Shown here: piece by piece, positions 8,717-17,727 of the stretch
Layout of the letters: every line of letters starts with the position of its first letter
Numbering within the stretch: the first letter of the stretch is position 1
Assembly: GCF_003943515.1 (NCBI RefSeq)
Contig: NZ_RJPT01000001.1
Coordinates: forward strand, 69,033-133,032
Direction: 5' to 3'
Length of the DNA: 64,000 nt
DNA from: Streptococcus cristatus
Lineage (GTDB): Bacteria; Bacillota; Bacilli; Lactobacillales; Streptococcaceae
Made by a program: the position numbers and the translations under genes
The notes under the pieces: model-generated
What the model was told of the DNA's origin: nothing
Seen by the model: only the letters and a program-made list of their open reading frames with translations
Databases searched by the model: none

Positions 8717-10188
8717 AATATAAATATACAGAATTACTTGTAATGCGAGAGAACTTATATAAAGCGAAAAGTTCATTTGAAAATCAGTTACTTAGTGCCT
8801 ATAAGAGTACATATCATTTGATTCAAACAGAAAGTTTTGTTTCGACTACTAAAGACGCAATTAATGCTGAGTTGAGTAACTATAATGTTCCTCTTTTACA
8901 GAGTTATCGCGACTTAGTGAATGGTTTATATAATGAACTAGATCGTCTGATTCTCCGTTTCCAAGAAGTAGTGAAAGAGACAAGTTCTTCTGCAATTATT
9001 GACACATCTGAATTTGCAGGTTTAAAAAAATCGGTGGAGCAACCGACACAAGATATTCTAAACCTAATTGCTCATCCTGATCTATCTATAGCTTACTCTG
9101 CTATAGTAGGAATGGTTTCTGTGAGTAATCCTTCTAGTGCAGATATTGCAAGTAAAAAAGGTGAGGCAGTTAATTCTCTGAATACAACTGAAAAAGCGAT
9201 GCAGAGTTTTAATGGGGAACTTTTGGGGAAGGGAGTAACAGATACTCTTTCGACAATAGAAACAGGTCTGAGCAAAGTTCGAAAAGCTGTCAGCATGAAG
9301 GATCCTTATCATAATGTGAAGGCATTAGCTATATTTAATGATACTGAACTGAAGAAGAAGCAGGACCAGAATCATAAGACCCTTCGTCAGGAACTAATCA
9401 ATAATTTACAGCATTACAATCCTGAGATTACATTTGATCTAAGTAAGATGAGTGAAGATGAGTTACAGACACTTGGCCGTTCAATCTCTTTGGTTTCATA
9501 TTCTAATGGCGGTAAGAAGCCGAAAGAGTTGATTCGCTTTCTTGAAGGTCATCAGGTTACTTTTGAGAAAGAAATTACTGTTTATGACACAGGGGTTCAA
9601 TATTTTAAGAGTAAAATTACTTTTACAGCGCAAACTAAAAAGGATTCTGTTATCACTTTTAAAGGGAAATACAAGAACGGTAAGACCAGTGTTACTGGTG
9701 ATATGGCTTTTGGTGGCTTGACGACTGATCCTTTTCAAGGCAAGTATGATTATAAGTACAGTAACAAAGTCGCATTTGGAGATTTTTATTTAAGCAGTGG
9801 CTTTAATACCTCAGGCAAGTTAGACTCAGACTTTAATGACCTTAACCCTAGTTTATCAATGACTTTTGGTTATAAGAACCACTCTTTTGAGGTTGGGAAC
9901 AAGGCTGAAGATGGCTATCGAGTTTCTTATGTAAAGGAGACAGCCACAGTGAAGCAGGACTTCGCAACATTGACAGCCACTGATGAAATTGGACAGAGGA
10001 ATGTGGATCATATGGGAAATGCGCTTGAGTGGGTGGCAGAGAATGTGGGAGTGCTATCTGTTGGTGTTGCACTTGCTGCAGGATTAGTGGCCGCTGCGCT
10101 TACTGCTCCTGTAACTGTAACTTTTTCTACAGCAGCAGCAATATTTGTGGGAATTATTGCAATTTTTAATGGTGACAAGAAAGGTTAA
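8713..10188 (+). CDS. LXG-domain type VII effector, predicted membrane-acting toxin
   Basis: The 491-residue protein has an N-terminal LXG-type helical domain (residues ~1-200), including a segment reading SNYNVPLLQSYRDLV that resembles the conserved centre of LXG domains. Residues ~285-400 are rich in glycine, aromatic residues and alternating hydrophobics and look beta-structured. The last ~50 residues form a hydrophobic hairpin (VGVLSVGVALAAGLVAAAL, then TAAAIFVGIIAIF) with spaced glycines and alanines. No nuclease, NADase or ADP-ribosyltransferase motif is visible. The C-terminus resembles, in character, glycine-zipper LXG toxins such as TelE of Streptococcus gallolyticus. Membrane permeabilisation is an inference. 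Overlaps the upstream gene by 4 nt. Confidence 0.8.
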   Translation: MKYKYTELLVMRENLYKAKSSFENQLLSAYKSTYHLIQTESFVSTTKDAINAELSNYNVPLLQSYRDLVNGLYNELDRLILRFQEVVKETSSSAIIDTSEFAGLKKSVEQPTQDILNLIAHPDLSIAYSAIVGMVSVSNPSSADIASKKGEAVNSLNTTEKAMQSFNGELLGKGVTDTLSTIETGLSKVRKAVSMKDPYHNVKALAIFNDTELKKKQDQNHKTLRQELINNLQHYNPEITFDLSKMSEDELQTLGRSISLVSYSNGGKKPKELIRFLEGHQVTFEKEITVYDTGVQYFKSKITFTAQTKKDSVITFKGKYKNGKTSVTGDMAFGGLTTDPFQGKYDYKYSNKVAFGDFYLSSGFNTSGKLDSDFNDLNPSLSMTFGYKNHSFEVGNKAEDGYRVSYVKETATVKQDFATLTATDEIGQRNVDHMGNALEWVAENVGVLSVGVALAAGLVAAALTAPVTVTFSTAAAIFVGIIAIFNGDKKG

Positions 10189-10191
10189 CAA

Positions 10192-11007
10192 ATGAAAATA
10201 AGTAAATCTATAATATTTTTTTCTAAGTTAGAAAATTATAGACTGTTTTTTGTAGTAGATATCTTAATGAAAGTTTTGGTTTCTATCGCTACATTTTTGG
10301 GGGTGCTGGGTTTATTTTTCCTATTTGATAAAACTAAATTTTCGATGGTATGTAGCATGGCTATTTTGCTTTGGCTAATATTATTCATTGTTTATCGAGT
10401 AAAATATTTATTCAATGGAGCTATGAATTATTTAAAAAATGAATTAGTTAATCTAGGAAAATATCAAAGTTTTTACGAGTATGCAGCAGATCATTCCATT
10501 AAATATGATCAACCACATTATATTCAAACTCTACATCATGTTAAAGGGCAAATTTATTTTTTACAAGGAGAATTTTCTTTGGCACAGGCTGAGTTTGATC
10601 AGTCAGATATTCAAAAGGTTACTAGGCAATACAAACTGAGTCATCAATTAATTCAATCATATTATCAGCTTCTCATCTCTATTCATTTACAAGACGAAAG
10701 GGCAATAGTCCACTTTGAAGAAAAATTATTGAAAGCATCTGATTGGAAAAATACTAAAGGAACCTTGGTTTCTCAAGCAGAGGCAATCAAGGATATCGTG
10801 TTCAATCAGGAAGTGAATGATTATTTTGATACAACAGCACCTCAAAACAAACTGTCTAAAATTATGTTTTCTTATTACGGTGCGCTCAACGCCCAGTTAA
10901 AAGGCGATGAACCCCGTGCACGTAGTCTATTTGAAAGCATCTCTAGTGAAAATCCTGAGCTTTTCTATGTTCAGGAAGCGAAGAAGTATTTAGAAGGAGT
11001 AGAATAA
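10192..11007 (+). CDS. membrane protein with TPR-like C-terminus, candidate immunity protein
   Basis: A 271-residue protein with two transmembrane segments near residues 22-45 and 51-72. A cytosolic helical region with TPR-like features follows (repeated A/G/Y-rich helix pairs such as [17 protein letters not shown]). It begins 3 nt after the LXG gene stop. Immunity genes typically sit directly after the toxin gene, and immunity to membrane-acting toxins is often a membrane protein, so this is the best immunity candidate. It could instead be a structural or accessory component of the locus. The stop codon overlaps the ATG of the next gene by one base. Confidence 0.6.
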   Translation: MKISKSIIFFSKLENYRLFFVVDILMKVLVSIATFLGVLGLFFLFDKTKFSMVCSMAILLWLILFIVYRVKYLFNGAMNYLKNELVNLGKYQSFYEYAADHSIKYDQPHYIQTLHHVKGQIYFLQGEFSLAQAEFDQSDIQKVTRQYKLSHQLIQSYYQLLISIHLQDERAIVHFEEKLLKASDWKNTKGTLVSQAEAIKDIVFNQEVNDYFDTTAPQNKLSKIMFSYYGALNAQLKGDEPRARSLFESISSENPELFYVQEAKKYLEGVE

Positions 11008-11318
11008 TGTCAAAACGTACTGCTTTACCGATTGGAAGTGTTGTCCGAGTAAAGGATAGCGCAGAGCCGTTTATGATCATCAATCAGTGCCCAGTTACAG
11101 AAAAAGACGGTGCGCAAGGTTACTTTGACTTTGGAGCTGTCACTCTGCCACTTGGCTTAGTGAATCAAAATATTATCTTTTTCAATAAAGAAGATATAGA
11201 TGAAGTGCTGTTTATTGGCTATATTGACCGTCGGTTTCAGGAGTTTCTGTCTCGCTATGACGAAGAAGTTGGTAAGATTTCTTATGACAGATTTACAGTA
11301 GAAGAGTTTAATAAATAG
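11007..11318 (+). CDS. DUF4176 family protein of type VII effector loci
   Basis: A 103-residue cytosolic protein beginning [17 protein letters not shown], with later residues YFDFGAVTLPLGL and a VLFIGYIDRRFQEF segment. This is the recognisable pattern of DUF4176, a small family repeatedly found beside LXG genes in streptococci and other Firmicutes and thought to assist effector export. It overlaps the preceding gene by one base (TAATG) and is the last gene before a strong terminator, so it closes the effector operon. Confidence 0.75.
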   Translation: MSKRTALPIGSVVRVKDSAEPFMIINQCPVTEKDGAQGYFDFGAVTLPLGLVNQNIIFFNKEDIDEVLFIGYIDRRFQEFLSRYDEEVGKISYDRFTVEEFNK

Positions 11319-11324
11319 AGTAGG

Positions 11325-11355
11325 AATCCCGAGAGTTTTCTCTTGGGATTTTTTA
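11325..11355 (+). terminator. terminator of the esx/LXG operon
   Basis: AATCCCGAGAG pairs with CTCTTGGGATT (one G-T wobble) around a TTTT loop, followed by a run of T. This separates the secretion/effector operon from esaA. Confidence 0.9.
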
Positions 11356-11413
11356 TAGACTGATAAAATGCGCTTAGATCGTTAATTATTTGTAAGTAAT
11401 TGATAATAAGTAT

Positions 11414-11442
11414 TTGAAAAAACATGCTAATATTGCTATACT
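11414..11442 (+). promoter_or_regulatory. esaA promoter
   Basis: TTGAAA (11414-11419), 17 bp, TATACT (11437-11442). The leader of about 20 nt carries AAAGGAG before ATG 11471, so esaA has its own transcription unit. Confidence 0.75.
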
Positions 11443-11470
11443 AGAAGAGTACAATTCAAAGGAGAATAAT

Positions 11471-14314
11471 ATGAAAAAAGTCATAATTGCTGTCAGCTTA
11501 TTTATTAGCTTGTTGACAGTTTCATCAATCACCTTTATTCATTTTAAAAATCAAGAAGTTTCAGTAACTAATAAAGTGAATGATCGCAAACTAAACATTG
11601 CTTTGGTTAACGAAGATATGGGAGGAAAGCTACAAGGAGAGAGCTATAACTTCGGAAGCGATTTTACGACCCTCTTGTCTAAAGATTCAACTAATCAATG
11701 GACTGTTATGTCAAGAAATATTGCTGAAAATCGATTTGAAGATGGGTCGGTAGATGTTATTGTTTATATTGAGCAACAGTTTTCTGAAAAAATTGTTCAA
11801 TTAGAAAGTTTTAACCCAAGCAAAGCTAAGATTACGTACAAAACAAAATCTAATTTAGATTCAGCCAAGGCAAAAAATGTTGAGCTTAAAGTTGGAGAAT
11901 ATCTCAATCTGATTAATCAGAATGTCATTAAAATGTATTTCTCTAGTGTTATCAATAATCTAGATGATGCCAAAAGAAATGTTGAGAACGTTGTTAACGA
12001 GCAATCAGGTGCATATACAAAAATTTCTCAGACTATTTATCCTTATTCAAGCGATGCTATGCAATCTATTGTAGGAGTTGCAGATTTTACTACATCTTTG
12101 CAAAAGAACAATAATTCATTTGAAGAAGCCCAAAAGCAGTTTTCTGATTCGGTTGTATCGCTGCTAGATACCACTGGAACAGACTTGAATAAGCAAATGA
12201 CTGAAGTGAAAAGTCACTTTGATGCCAAAAAGGAGGTAGATGCAAAGAACATTTCGGAAATGCTTGAAATATTAAAGGCACAACAGAAGGAAAATGATAT
12301 ACAAGCTAGTATATTTAATCAGAAAATTTTAGAAGATATGAATAAACTAGGCCCTCTATCTGTGTCACTTGACAATTCAACGGACTTGAAATTGAATGAA
12401 GAATCGAAATCGGAATCAGAACTTGATAAGCTTGCTAATCTTGTAAAAGACTACAATCGTACAGTGGGTGATTACAAAAATAATATTGAAGCTAGAAAAA
12501 AAGAATTAGAAGAGAGAGTCGCAGAGCTTAAAGAAGAGCGGAAAACCATATCTAATAACTATTTTGGTCAGGAACTTCCTAAGGATAAACTGAATGATGA
12601 TAAATTTTTAATAGCACAGGCTAAAAAAGTCTTAGCTAATCAGATTGATAATAGTTTGAGAAAGAATAATTTACCAAAAGAGTTTACCAATATGATTAAT
12701 AATGAGTTAGCTGGAACGAATATTGATCCTGCTAGCTACGAACCTTTATTTGATAAGCTTAAGACTATAAATGCATTATCGGATGCTGAAATAAATACAT
12801 ATAAAGCTCAGATGAGCCTACTAGCAGATTATGCTCGAATTAATGGTGCAACAACAAATCAAGCACCTGCATTCGAATTTGTAAAGGTAACAAATGATCA
12901 GTTGACACAAAAAAATGGTGATATTCCAATCACGGTGCAACTTCCTCAACCAACAATTAAAACATCTTCTCCCGCAGTAACACCTGGAAGTAGTTCCTCT
13001 GTAGCTCCTAGCGGCTCATCTCAGACAGCTTCAGGGGCAAGCAGTAGCACTGCAGTTACAACAAACTCTGTTAGTGGACAAACTGTAGCTTCTTCAACAA
13101 GTGGCACAGTACAGTATGAAACTCCAAAGGCACAAGTCTTTATTACAGATATTGCTACTAATACTTCTGACTTATCTCTGGCTTTAGATGGGGGAGCACA
13201 AGAAATTAGTGATGCAGCTCCTCATCAGTTAAGGATATCTTATAGTTTTACGCCTAAATATGGTGAGAATACCATCTCCTTTACTTTACACATTGGTGAT
13301 ACTAAAATTCCGATTACTAAAACTATATATGTAAGTAACAAGGAGGAAGAATATGAGCTTGTCAAAAAAGATTTGAAGACGATTTTACAATATTTAGGGA
13401 GAATTGAACGAGCTTCTTCTATGGTGCAGGCAATCTATGGAGCACCTAGTAATTTAGGAAATATGACAGTCAATATCGCTTCTCCTGCTTCAACCTCAGT
13501 TTACTCAATGTATGGGAATATTAGTCGCAACGATATTGCTAGTCAATTACTTGATACGCAAGTTGAGAGTTTCAAAGAATCTGGTAAGAAATTATTAGAA
13601 GAGATTGATTTAACCATTTCTAAACAAGAAAAAAGTTTGACAGACATGCCTAAGCTAGGGGCATCTGAAGATAAAGATGAAAACTTATACCTTCCCAATA
13701 ACTATTTTAAAGATAGATTAACTGCTTTGTCAGATTGGTATACTAACGCCAAAGGCTCCCTTGAATCTGAATATCAAAGTTGGAAGGATCTTCAGACGAA
13801 ACAGTCCACAAACATAGTTAATAAGGAAACTGCTAATGGAGTAGCGTTGGAAAATAGTGAGAAAGCTTCAAATCAAATTTATACTTCAATTGAGGCTCTA
13901 GTGACTACTACTCAAAATAGCGCTAAAGAGACTTCTAAAAATCATGAAGCGCTTGGAACAATTAAACCACAATTTGAACATCTTTTAAGTCAAGTTCAGG
14001 CTGTAAAAGAGAATATTGATAAAACAGCATCTACAACAAATGAATTAATTGTAAATGAAGCAACAGTTATTCAAGAGAATCGGCTTTATTCAAATAACTT
14101 TAAAGAATTGATGAAGAATGCTCGAAATGGCGGCATAACGAATCAAAATGTTATGAATTTCTTGTCTCAACCAATTGAAGTTAAAAAGGAATCTAAGACG
14201 ATTGCCATCTCACCAGAAAATAATCAGTTTTGGATTATTCTTGCTATTATTGGATCAAGTGTATTTTCTATTCTAATTACTTTTTGGTTGACAAAAGCAA
14301 AGTATAAAAACTAA
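11471..14314 (+). CDS. esaA: EsaA, type VIIb secretion membrane protein with large extracellular domain
   Basis: The 947-residue product begins with one transmembrane span (about residues 4-23). The KLNIALVNEDMGG-type segment near the start of the soluble domain is typical of EsaA and related YhgE/Pip proteins. A very long helical/coiled-coil extracellular region follows, interrupted at about residues 500-550 by a Ser/Thr/Pro/Gly-rich linker (PGSSSSVAPSGSSQ). One transmembrane span at about 920-940 ends the protein. EsaA forms dimers that project through the cell wall and is required for secretion. Start ATG 11471 is chosen for its AAAGGAG. Two features are odd: it lies after the effector cassette rather than next to esxA, and it has only one C-terminal span where several are described for other EsaA proteins. 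Confidence 0.85.
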   Translation: MKKVIIAVSLFISLLTVSSITFIHFKNQEVSVTNKVNDRKLNIALVNEDMGGKLQGESYNFGSDFTTLLSKDSTNQWTVMSRNIAENRFEDGSVDVIVYIEQQFSEKIVQLESFNPSKAKITYKTKSNLDSAKAKNVELKVGEYLNLINQNVIKMYFSSVINNLDDAKRNVENVVNEQSGAYTKISQTIYPYSSDAMQSIVGVADFTTSLQKNNNSFEEAQKQFSDSVVSLLDTTGTDLNKQMTEVKSHFDAKKEVDAKNISEMLEILKAQQKENDIQASIFNQKILEDMNKLGPLSVSLDNSTDLKLNEESKSESELDKLANLVKDYNRTVGDYKNNIEARKKELEERVAELKEERKTISNNYFGQELPKDKLNDDKFLIAQAKKVLANQIDNSLRKNNLPKEFTNMINNELAGTNIDPASYEPLFDKLKTINALSDAEINTYKAQMSLLADYARINGATTNQAPAFEFVKVTNDQLTQKNGDIPITVQLPQPTIKTSSPAVTPGSSSSVAPSGSSQTASGASSSTAVTTNSVSGQTVASSTSGTVQYETPKAQVFITDIATNTSDLSLALDGGAQEISDAAPHQLRISYSFTPKYGENTISFTLHIGDTKIPITKTIYVSNKEEEYELVKKDLKTILQYLGRIERASSMVQAIYGAPSNLGNMTVNIASPASTSVYSMYGNISRNDIASQLLDTQVESFKESGKKLLEEIDLTISKQEKSLTDMPKLGASEDKDENLYLPNNYFKDRLTALSDWYTNAKGSLESEYQSWKDLQTKQSTNIVNKETANGVALENSEKASNQIYTSIEALVTTTQNSAKETSKNHEALGTIKPQFEHLLSQVQAVKENIDKTASTTNELIVNEATVIQENRLYSNNFKELMKNARNGGITNQNVMNFLSQPIEVKKESKTIAISPENNQFWIILAIIGSSVFSILITFWLTKAKYKN

Positions 14315-14452
14315 TCGTTCTATTTTATAAAATTACATTAGTTGAATTGGTCTTTATGAAAGGCTTGAATAGTGGTAAAATCATGAAATAGTGCACAGTG
14401 ATAATGTTCTATATGTCTTTAACTGAAGAATATTATTAACAGTGATTATTTT

Positions 14453-15863
14453 GGCTCTTTGTCAACTGTAGTGGGTTGTTGAAAAGTTACAACCTAGAGA
14501 GGACCAAATTGGTTCTCTCCTTTTTGATGTTCAAAGCGATGAGAATTCTAGTTTTAAAATTGTCAAAGTTCCGAAAGCCAAAGCATTGCGCTTGATGATT
14601 TTGATGAGGTTATTCGTAGCTTCTAGTTTTACATTTGAGTAGGGAAGTTCCAGTGCGTTCAGGATTTTGTCCTTATCTTTCAAAAAGGTCTTAAAAACAG
14701 TTAGAAAGATGGGATTTACACAAGAAATGATATCTTCAATGAGATCAAAGAAATGATCAGCCTGTTTCTCTTGAAAATGAAAAAGCAAGAGTTGGTAGAG
14801 TTCATAGTGTTCTCGGAGTTCTGGAGAGTAAGAAAGTAGCTTCTCTAGAATCTCTCTATTGGTCAAGTGCAACCGAAAAGTTGGACGATAAAATCGTTTG
14901 TGACTTAGTTTCCGACTATCCTGTTGAATGAGTTTCCAGTAGCGTTTGAGTGCTTTATATTCGTGTGATTTCCTATCAAACTGATTCATGATTTGGATGC
15001 GGAGGCGGTCCATAGTCCGATTGAGATGCTGTACAATGTGAAAGCGGTCGAGGACGATTTTAGAGCATGGAAATAGTTTTTTGGCAATATCGTAGTAGGA
15101 GCTAAACATGTCCATGGTAATGACCTTGACGAGACTTCTCACCTGTCTGGAATAACGAAGGAAGTGATTGCGAATCGTCACTTGTGTCCGCCCATCTAAG
15201 ATAACTATAATCCTTCTTGAATTGAAATCTTGAGCAAAAAAGCTCATCTTTCCTTTCTTGAAGCCGTACTCATCCCAAGACATGTGAGTTGGGAGGAAAG
15301 ATAAATCTGTCTTGAATTTGAATTCTTTCAACTTACGAATGACGGTGGAAGTAGATACAGATAAACTTACGGCGATGGCCGTCATAGGACTTTCTCGATC
15401 AGTTTTTGAGCGATTTTCTGCTTGACGATGGTTGCGATTTGGTGGTTTTTCTTGACTAAGGAAGTTTCTGCGACAGCCATTTTCCCGCAGAATTTACAAC
15501 GAAAACGTCGTTTCTTCAACCGAATTAGCGTTTTGTATCCCGCACACTCTAGATAGGGGATTTTGGATTCTTTCTGGAAGTCATACTTAGCCATTTGTCC
15601 TTGACAGTGGGAGCATTCAGGAGCAGAATAATCTAGCTTAGCGATGATTTCTTTATGTGTACCCGCATCTAGAGCATCTAAGATAGTAATATCAGGGTCT
15701 TTTATTCCGAGTAAGTTTGTGATAAAATTTAATTGTTCCATAAGATTCTTTCTAATGATGGTTTGGTCGCTTTTCATTATAGGTCTTATGGGACTTTTTT
15801 TCTACAACAAAAGAGGCTTCATAACTCTTACAGTGGTTTACCCACTACAGAAATTATAGAGCC
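14453..15863 (-). mobile_element. ISL3-family insertion sequence (IS1167/IS1193-like), decayed
   Basis: The terminal inverted repeats read inward as GGCTCTTTGTCAACTGTAGT (from 14453) and GGCTCTATAATTTCTGTAGT (complement from 15863). They share GGCTCT and CTGTAGTGGGT. Flanking 8-mers attatttt (14445-14452) and attttttt (15864-15871) match at 7 of 8 bases, consistent with the 8-bp target duplication of this family, though AT-richness makes a chance match possible. Total length is 1411 bp. The single transposase gene inside is frameshifted. It sits between esaA and the 3' end of the HAD gene. Confidence 0.88.
14487..15777 (-). pseudogene. ISL3-family transposase, two frameshifts
   Basis: Read on the minus strand, the first part (to about 15382) carries the N-terminal zinc-finger region (CSHCQ and CKFC cysteine pairs). 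The frame is lost at KLIEKVL-stop. The second part (from 15385) resumes with MTAIAVSLSVSTSTV and the catalytic core, including SWDEYGFKKGK and LDRFHIVQH. Near the end the frame is lost again after ALAFG. The neighbouring frame continues as FRNFDNFKTRILIALNIKK and stops at 14487. The sequence there fits loss of one copy of a 7-bp TTTGGCT repeat. The enzyme is therefore very likely inactive. Confidence 0.88.
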
Positions 15864-15874
15864 ATTTTTTTGCA

Positions 15875-16702
15875 TTATAGTAAAACATATTCCTCAATAG
15901 CTTTGGCGACCCCATGTTGGTTGTTGCTTTTAGTGACGACTGTTGCCTCAGCTTTAACTGTTTCAGGAGCATTGCCCATGGCGACTCCCAGACCAGCCAG
16001 TCGTAGCATCGGAAGGTCATTGAAGTTGTCTCCAACTGTCATGACCTACTCCAGCGAAATCTGGTAGTACTTGGCCACTTCCAGAAGAGCCAGCTCTTTT
16101 GACACCTCTTTATGTGTGACTTCCAAATAGTTGTCCTTGGACAGGTAGAAGGCCGTATTTGGAAAATCCATCGTTTGCAAGTAGGCATGGAGTTGCTGGA
16201 TAACAGCTGTCTCATCAATCAACAGCAGCTTATGGGCTGAAATGAGCATATCTAGAACGGGCAGCAGAATATTTTGAATAATAGGCTGCTCACCTGTAAT
16301 ATCGGCTTCAATTTGTACCCACTTGTCCAAATGATCAGCAATCCAATCTTTACCAGAGTAGAGATTGATGGAAACACTAGGAAACTTAGTTTTGACCAGT
16401 TCCAGAAAAGTGCGGATTTCTTTTTTATCCAATGGATGCTCGATAATGGTCTTGTAATCTTGCGGGTCACCCTTGATGACCAGAGCACCGTTGTAGCAGG
16501 CTAGTGGGTTATCACCCAGTCCCAGCTCACGCGCAATTGGCTCCATGCCCAGAGGAGAGCGGGCAGAAGCTAGGACAAAGGGAATGTTTTCTTTTTTTAG
16601 CAAGGGAATCTGCTCCCTCAGTTGCGAATCTACTTGGTGCTGGTCATCAAGGATTGTGCCGTCAATGTCGCTGATAATCAAGCGAATATCTTGATTGGTC
16701 AT
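15875..16702 (-). pseudogene. Cof-type HAD hydrolase interrupted by an in-frame TAG
   Basis: The gene encodes a HAD-IIB (Cof/YidA-like) sugar-phosphate phosphatase. Motif I is ISDIDGTILDD near the N-terminus, and SARSP stands at the motif II position. Reading continues in frame past a TAG at 16046-16048 into MTVGDNFNDLPMLRLAGLG, which is motif IV, and ends at TAA 15875. Without the TAG the product would be about 275 residues, normal for the family. As it stands it would end before the essential motif IV aspartates. ATG 16702 is preferred over 16717 because GGAGGAAG lies directly before it. It is probably co-transcribed with the DeoR gene. Confidence 0.85.
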
Positions 16703-16743
16703 GGTTGCTTCCTCCATAAGCTACAAAATGAAATCTTATCGAG

Positions 16744-17490
16744 CTAGTAAATAATGGTGACTTTTCCAGTCAGAAGGGCTTCTAGCTCAGGGCTAGGTTT
16801 TTGATCGGTGATCCAGTAGTCAAAATCGCTGATATTTCCTAAAATATAGGTTGACTCTTTCTTAACTTTAGCCTGCTCAGCCAGCAGAATCTTTGTCTTG
16901 GCCCGCTTGAGAGCTAGCTTCTTTAGATAGGCATCTTCCTGATCTTCAAAGCTGATTTGGCCATTTTTCAGACCTGCAGCTCCGATGAAGGCTAGATCAA
17001 AAGAAATTTCTCTGAGCAGCTCGGCTTCATTGAGGGCGTAGTAAAAACGATTTCTAGAGTAGAACTTCCCACCTAAAAGATGGAAAGCAACCTGCTCCTG
17101 ATCGCTCAGCATGATGGCATTGTCCAAAGAATGAGAAAAAATCGTCATCGGTTGCTGAACTTGCTGAGCCAGCTTGAGAACCACCGTCGATACATCAAAG
17201 AAATTGACCTGATTGGGTTTGAGAAAGTCCAGAGCCTTCTGAGCAATGGCCTTTTTTTCTTGGTTTAGTTGGCTGACACGGTCGTTGAAAGAAGGAATTT
17301 GCCGACTAGTTTCCAAAGGAATAATCCCGCCATGGGTGCGCTGAACTAGTTTTCGCTCGCTCAAAATTGAGAAATCACGGCGAATAGTGTCCTTTGAAAC
17401 CTGAAAATAGTCCACCATGTCCTTGGCTGCCAGCTGTTTTTTATCCTCCAAAAGTTCCAGCATTTTTGAAAGCCGTTGCTCTTGATACAT
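16744..17490 (-). CDS. DeoR-family transcriptional regulator
   Basis: A 248-residue regulator with an N-terminal winged helix (SKDTIRRDFSILSERKLVQRTHGG, residues ~33-56) and a DeoR C-terminal sensor domain with a GAAGL segment. The C-terminal domain of this family binds phosphorylated sugars or intermediates. The next gene downstream in the same direction is the HAD sugar-phosphatase pseudogene, 41 bp away, a common pairing. ATG 17490 is preferred to 17499 because the AAAGGA site is correctly spaced only for it. Three AAGTAT repeats at its promoter suggest self-regulation. Confidence 0.85.
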   Translation of the reverse strand: MYQEQRLSKMLELLEDKKQLAAKDMVDYFQVSKDTIRRDFSILSERKLVQRTHGGIIPLETSRQIPSFNDRVSQLNQEKKAIAQKALDFLKPNQVNFFDVSTVVLKLAQQVQQPMTIFSHSLDNAIMLSDQEQVAFHLLGGKFYSRNRFYYALNEAELLREISFDLAFIGAAGLKNGQISFEDQEDAYLKKLALKRAKTKILLAEQAKVKKESTYILGNISDFDYWITDQKPSPELEALLTGKVTIIY

Positions 17491-17522
17491 CTTTCCCATC
17501 CTTTCTGCTTCTTTATAAGTTC

Positions 17523-17575
17523 ATTATAATCTATTGTTTAAGTATATGCAAGTATTTATAATGAAATATAAGTAT
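17523..17575 (-). promoter_or_regulatory. deoR-type gene promoter with phased AAGTAT repeats
   Basis: On the minus strand, -35 TTGCAT (17551-17546), 17 bp, -10 TATAAT (17528-17523). The plus-strand hexamer AAGTAT occurs at 17540, 17550 and 17570, exactly one and two helical turns apart, covering the spacer and the region just upstream of -35. These are candidate operator half-sites. Confidence 0.7.
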
Positions 17576-17610
17576 TTTTGTCAAAAATATGAAAAATCCT
17601 TTTGAAATTA

Positions 17611-17727
17611 TGTTATAATCAAAAAATCAAGCAGGTAAGATGAAGGCAAGATGATTTCAAGCGAATTTTGAAAATTACAAGAAACTTGGCAGCAAAAAAC
17701 TCCTGATGGAGAATCAGAAGTTTTATA
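17611..17727 (+). ncRNA. possible small RNA between divergent units
   Basis: A plus-strand extended -10 (TGT then TATAAT, 17611-17619) would start a transcript near 17626. About 100 nt later lies a hairpin (17694-17724) followed by TTTTATAG. No credible reading frame lies in between; the ATGs run into stops within a few codons. The same hairpin serves the minus-strand MFS gene, so this may only be a fortuitous promoter-like sequence. Confidence 0.25.
17694..17724 (-). terminator. terminator of the MFS gene
   Basis: On the minus strand AAAACTTCTGAT pairs with ATCAGGAGTTTT (one mismatch), followed by TT. It overlaps the stop codon of the transporter gene. Confidence 0.8.

Noticed and set aside
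15382..15400. Programmed frameshift in the transposase
   Set aside because: ISL3 transposases are normally one continuous frame, no slippery heptamer is evident, and a second frameshift near the C-terminus shows decay.
15838..16035. 65-codon minus-strand frame after the HAD gene
   Set aside because: It is in a different frame from the HAD motif IV sequence and extends into the insertion element; the true continuation of the HAD gene ends at 15875.
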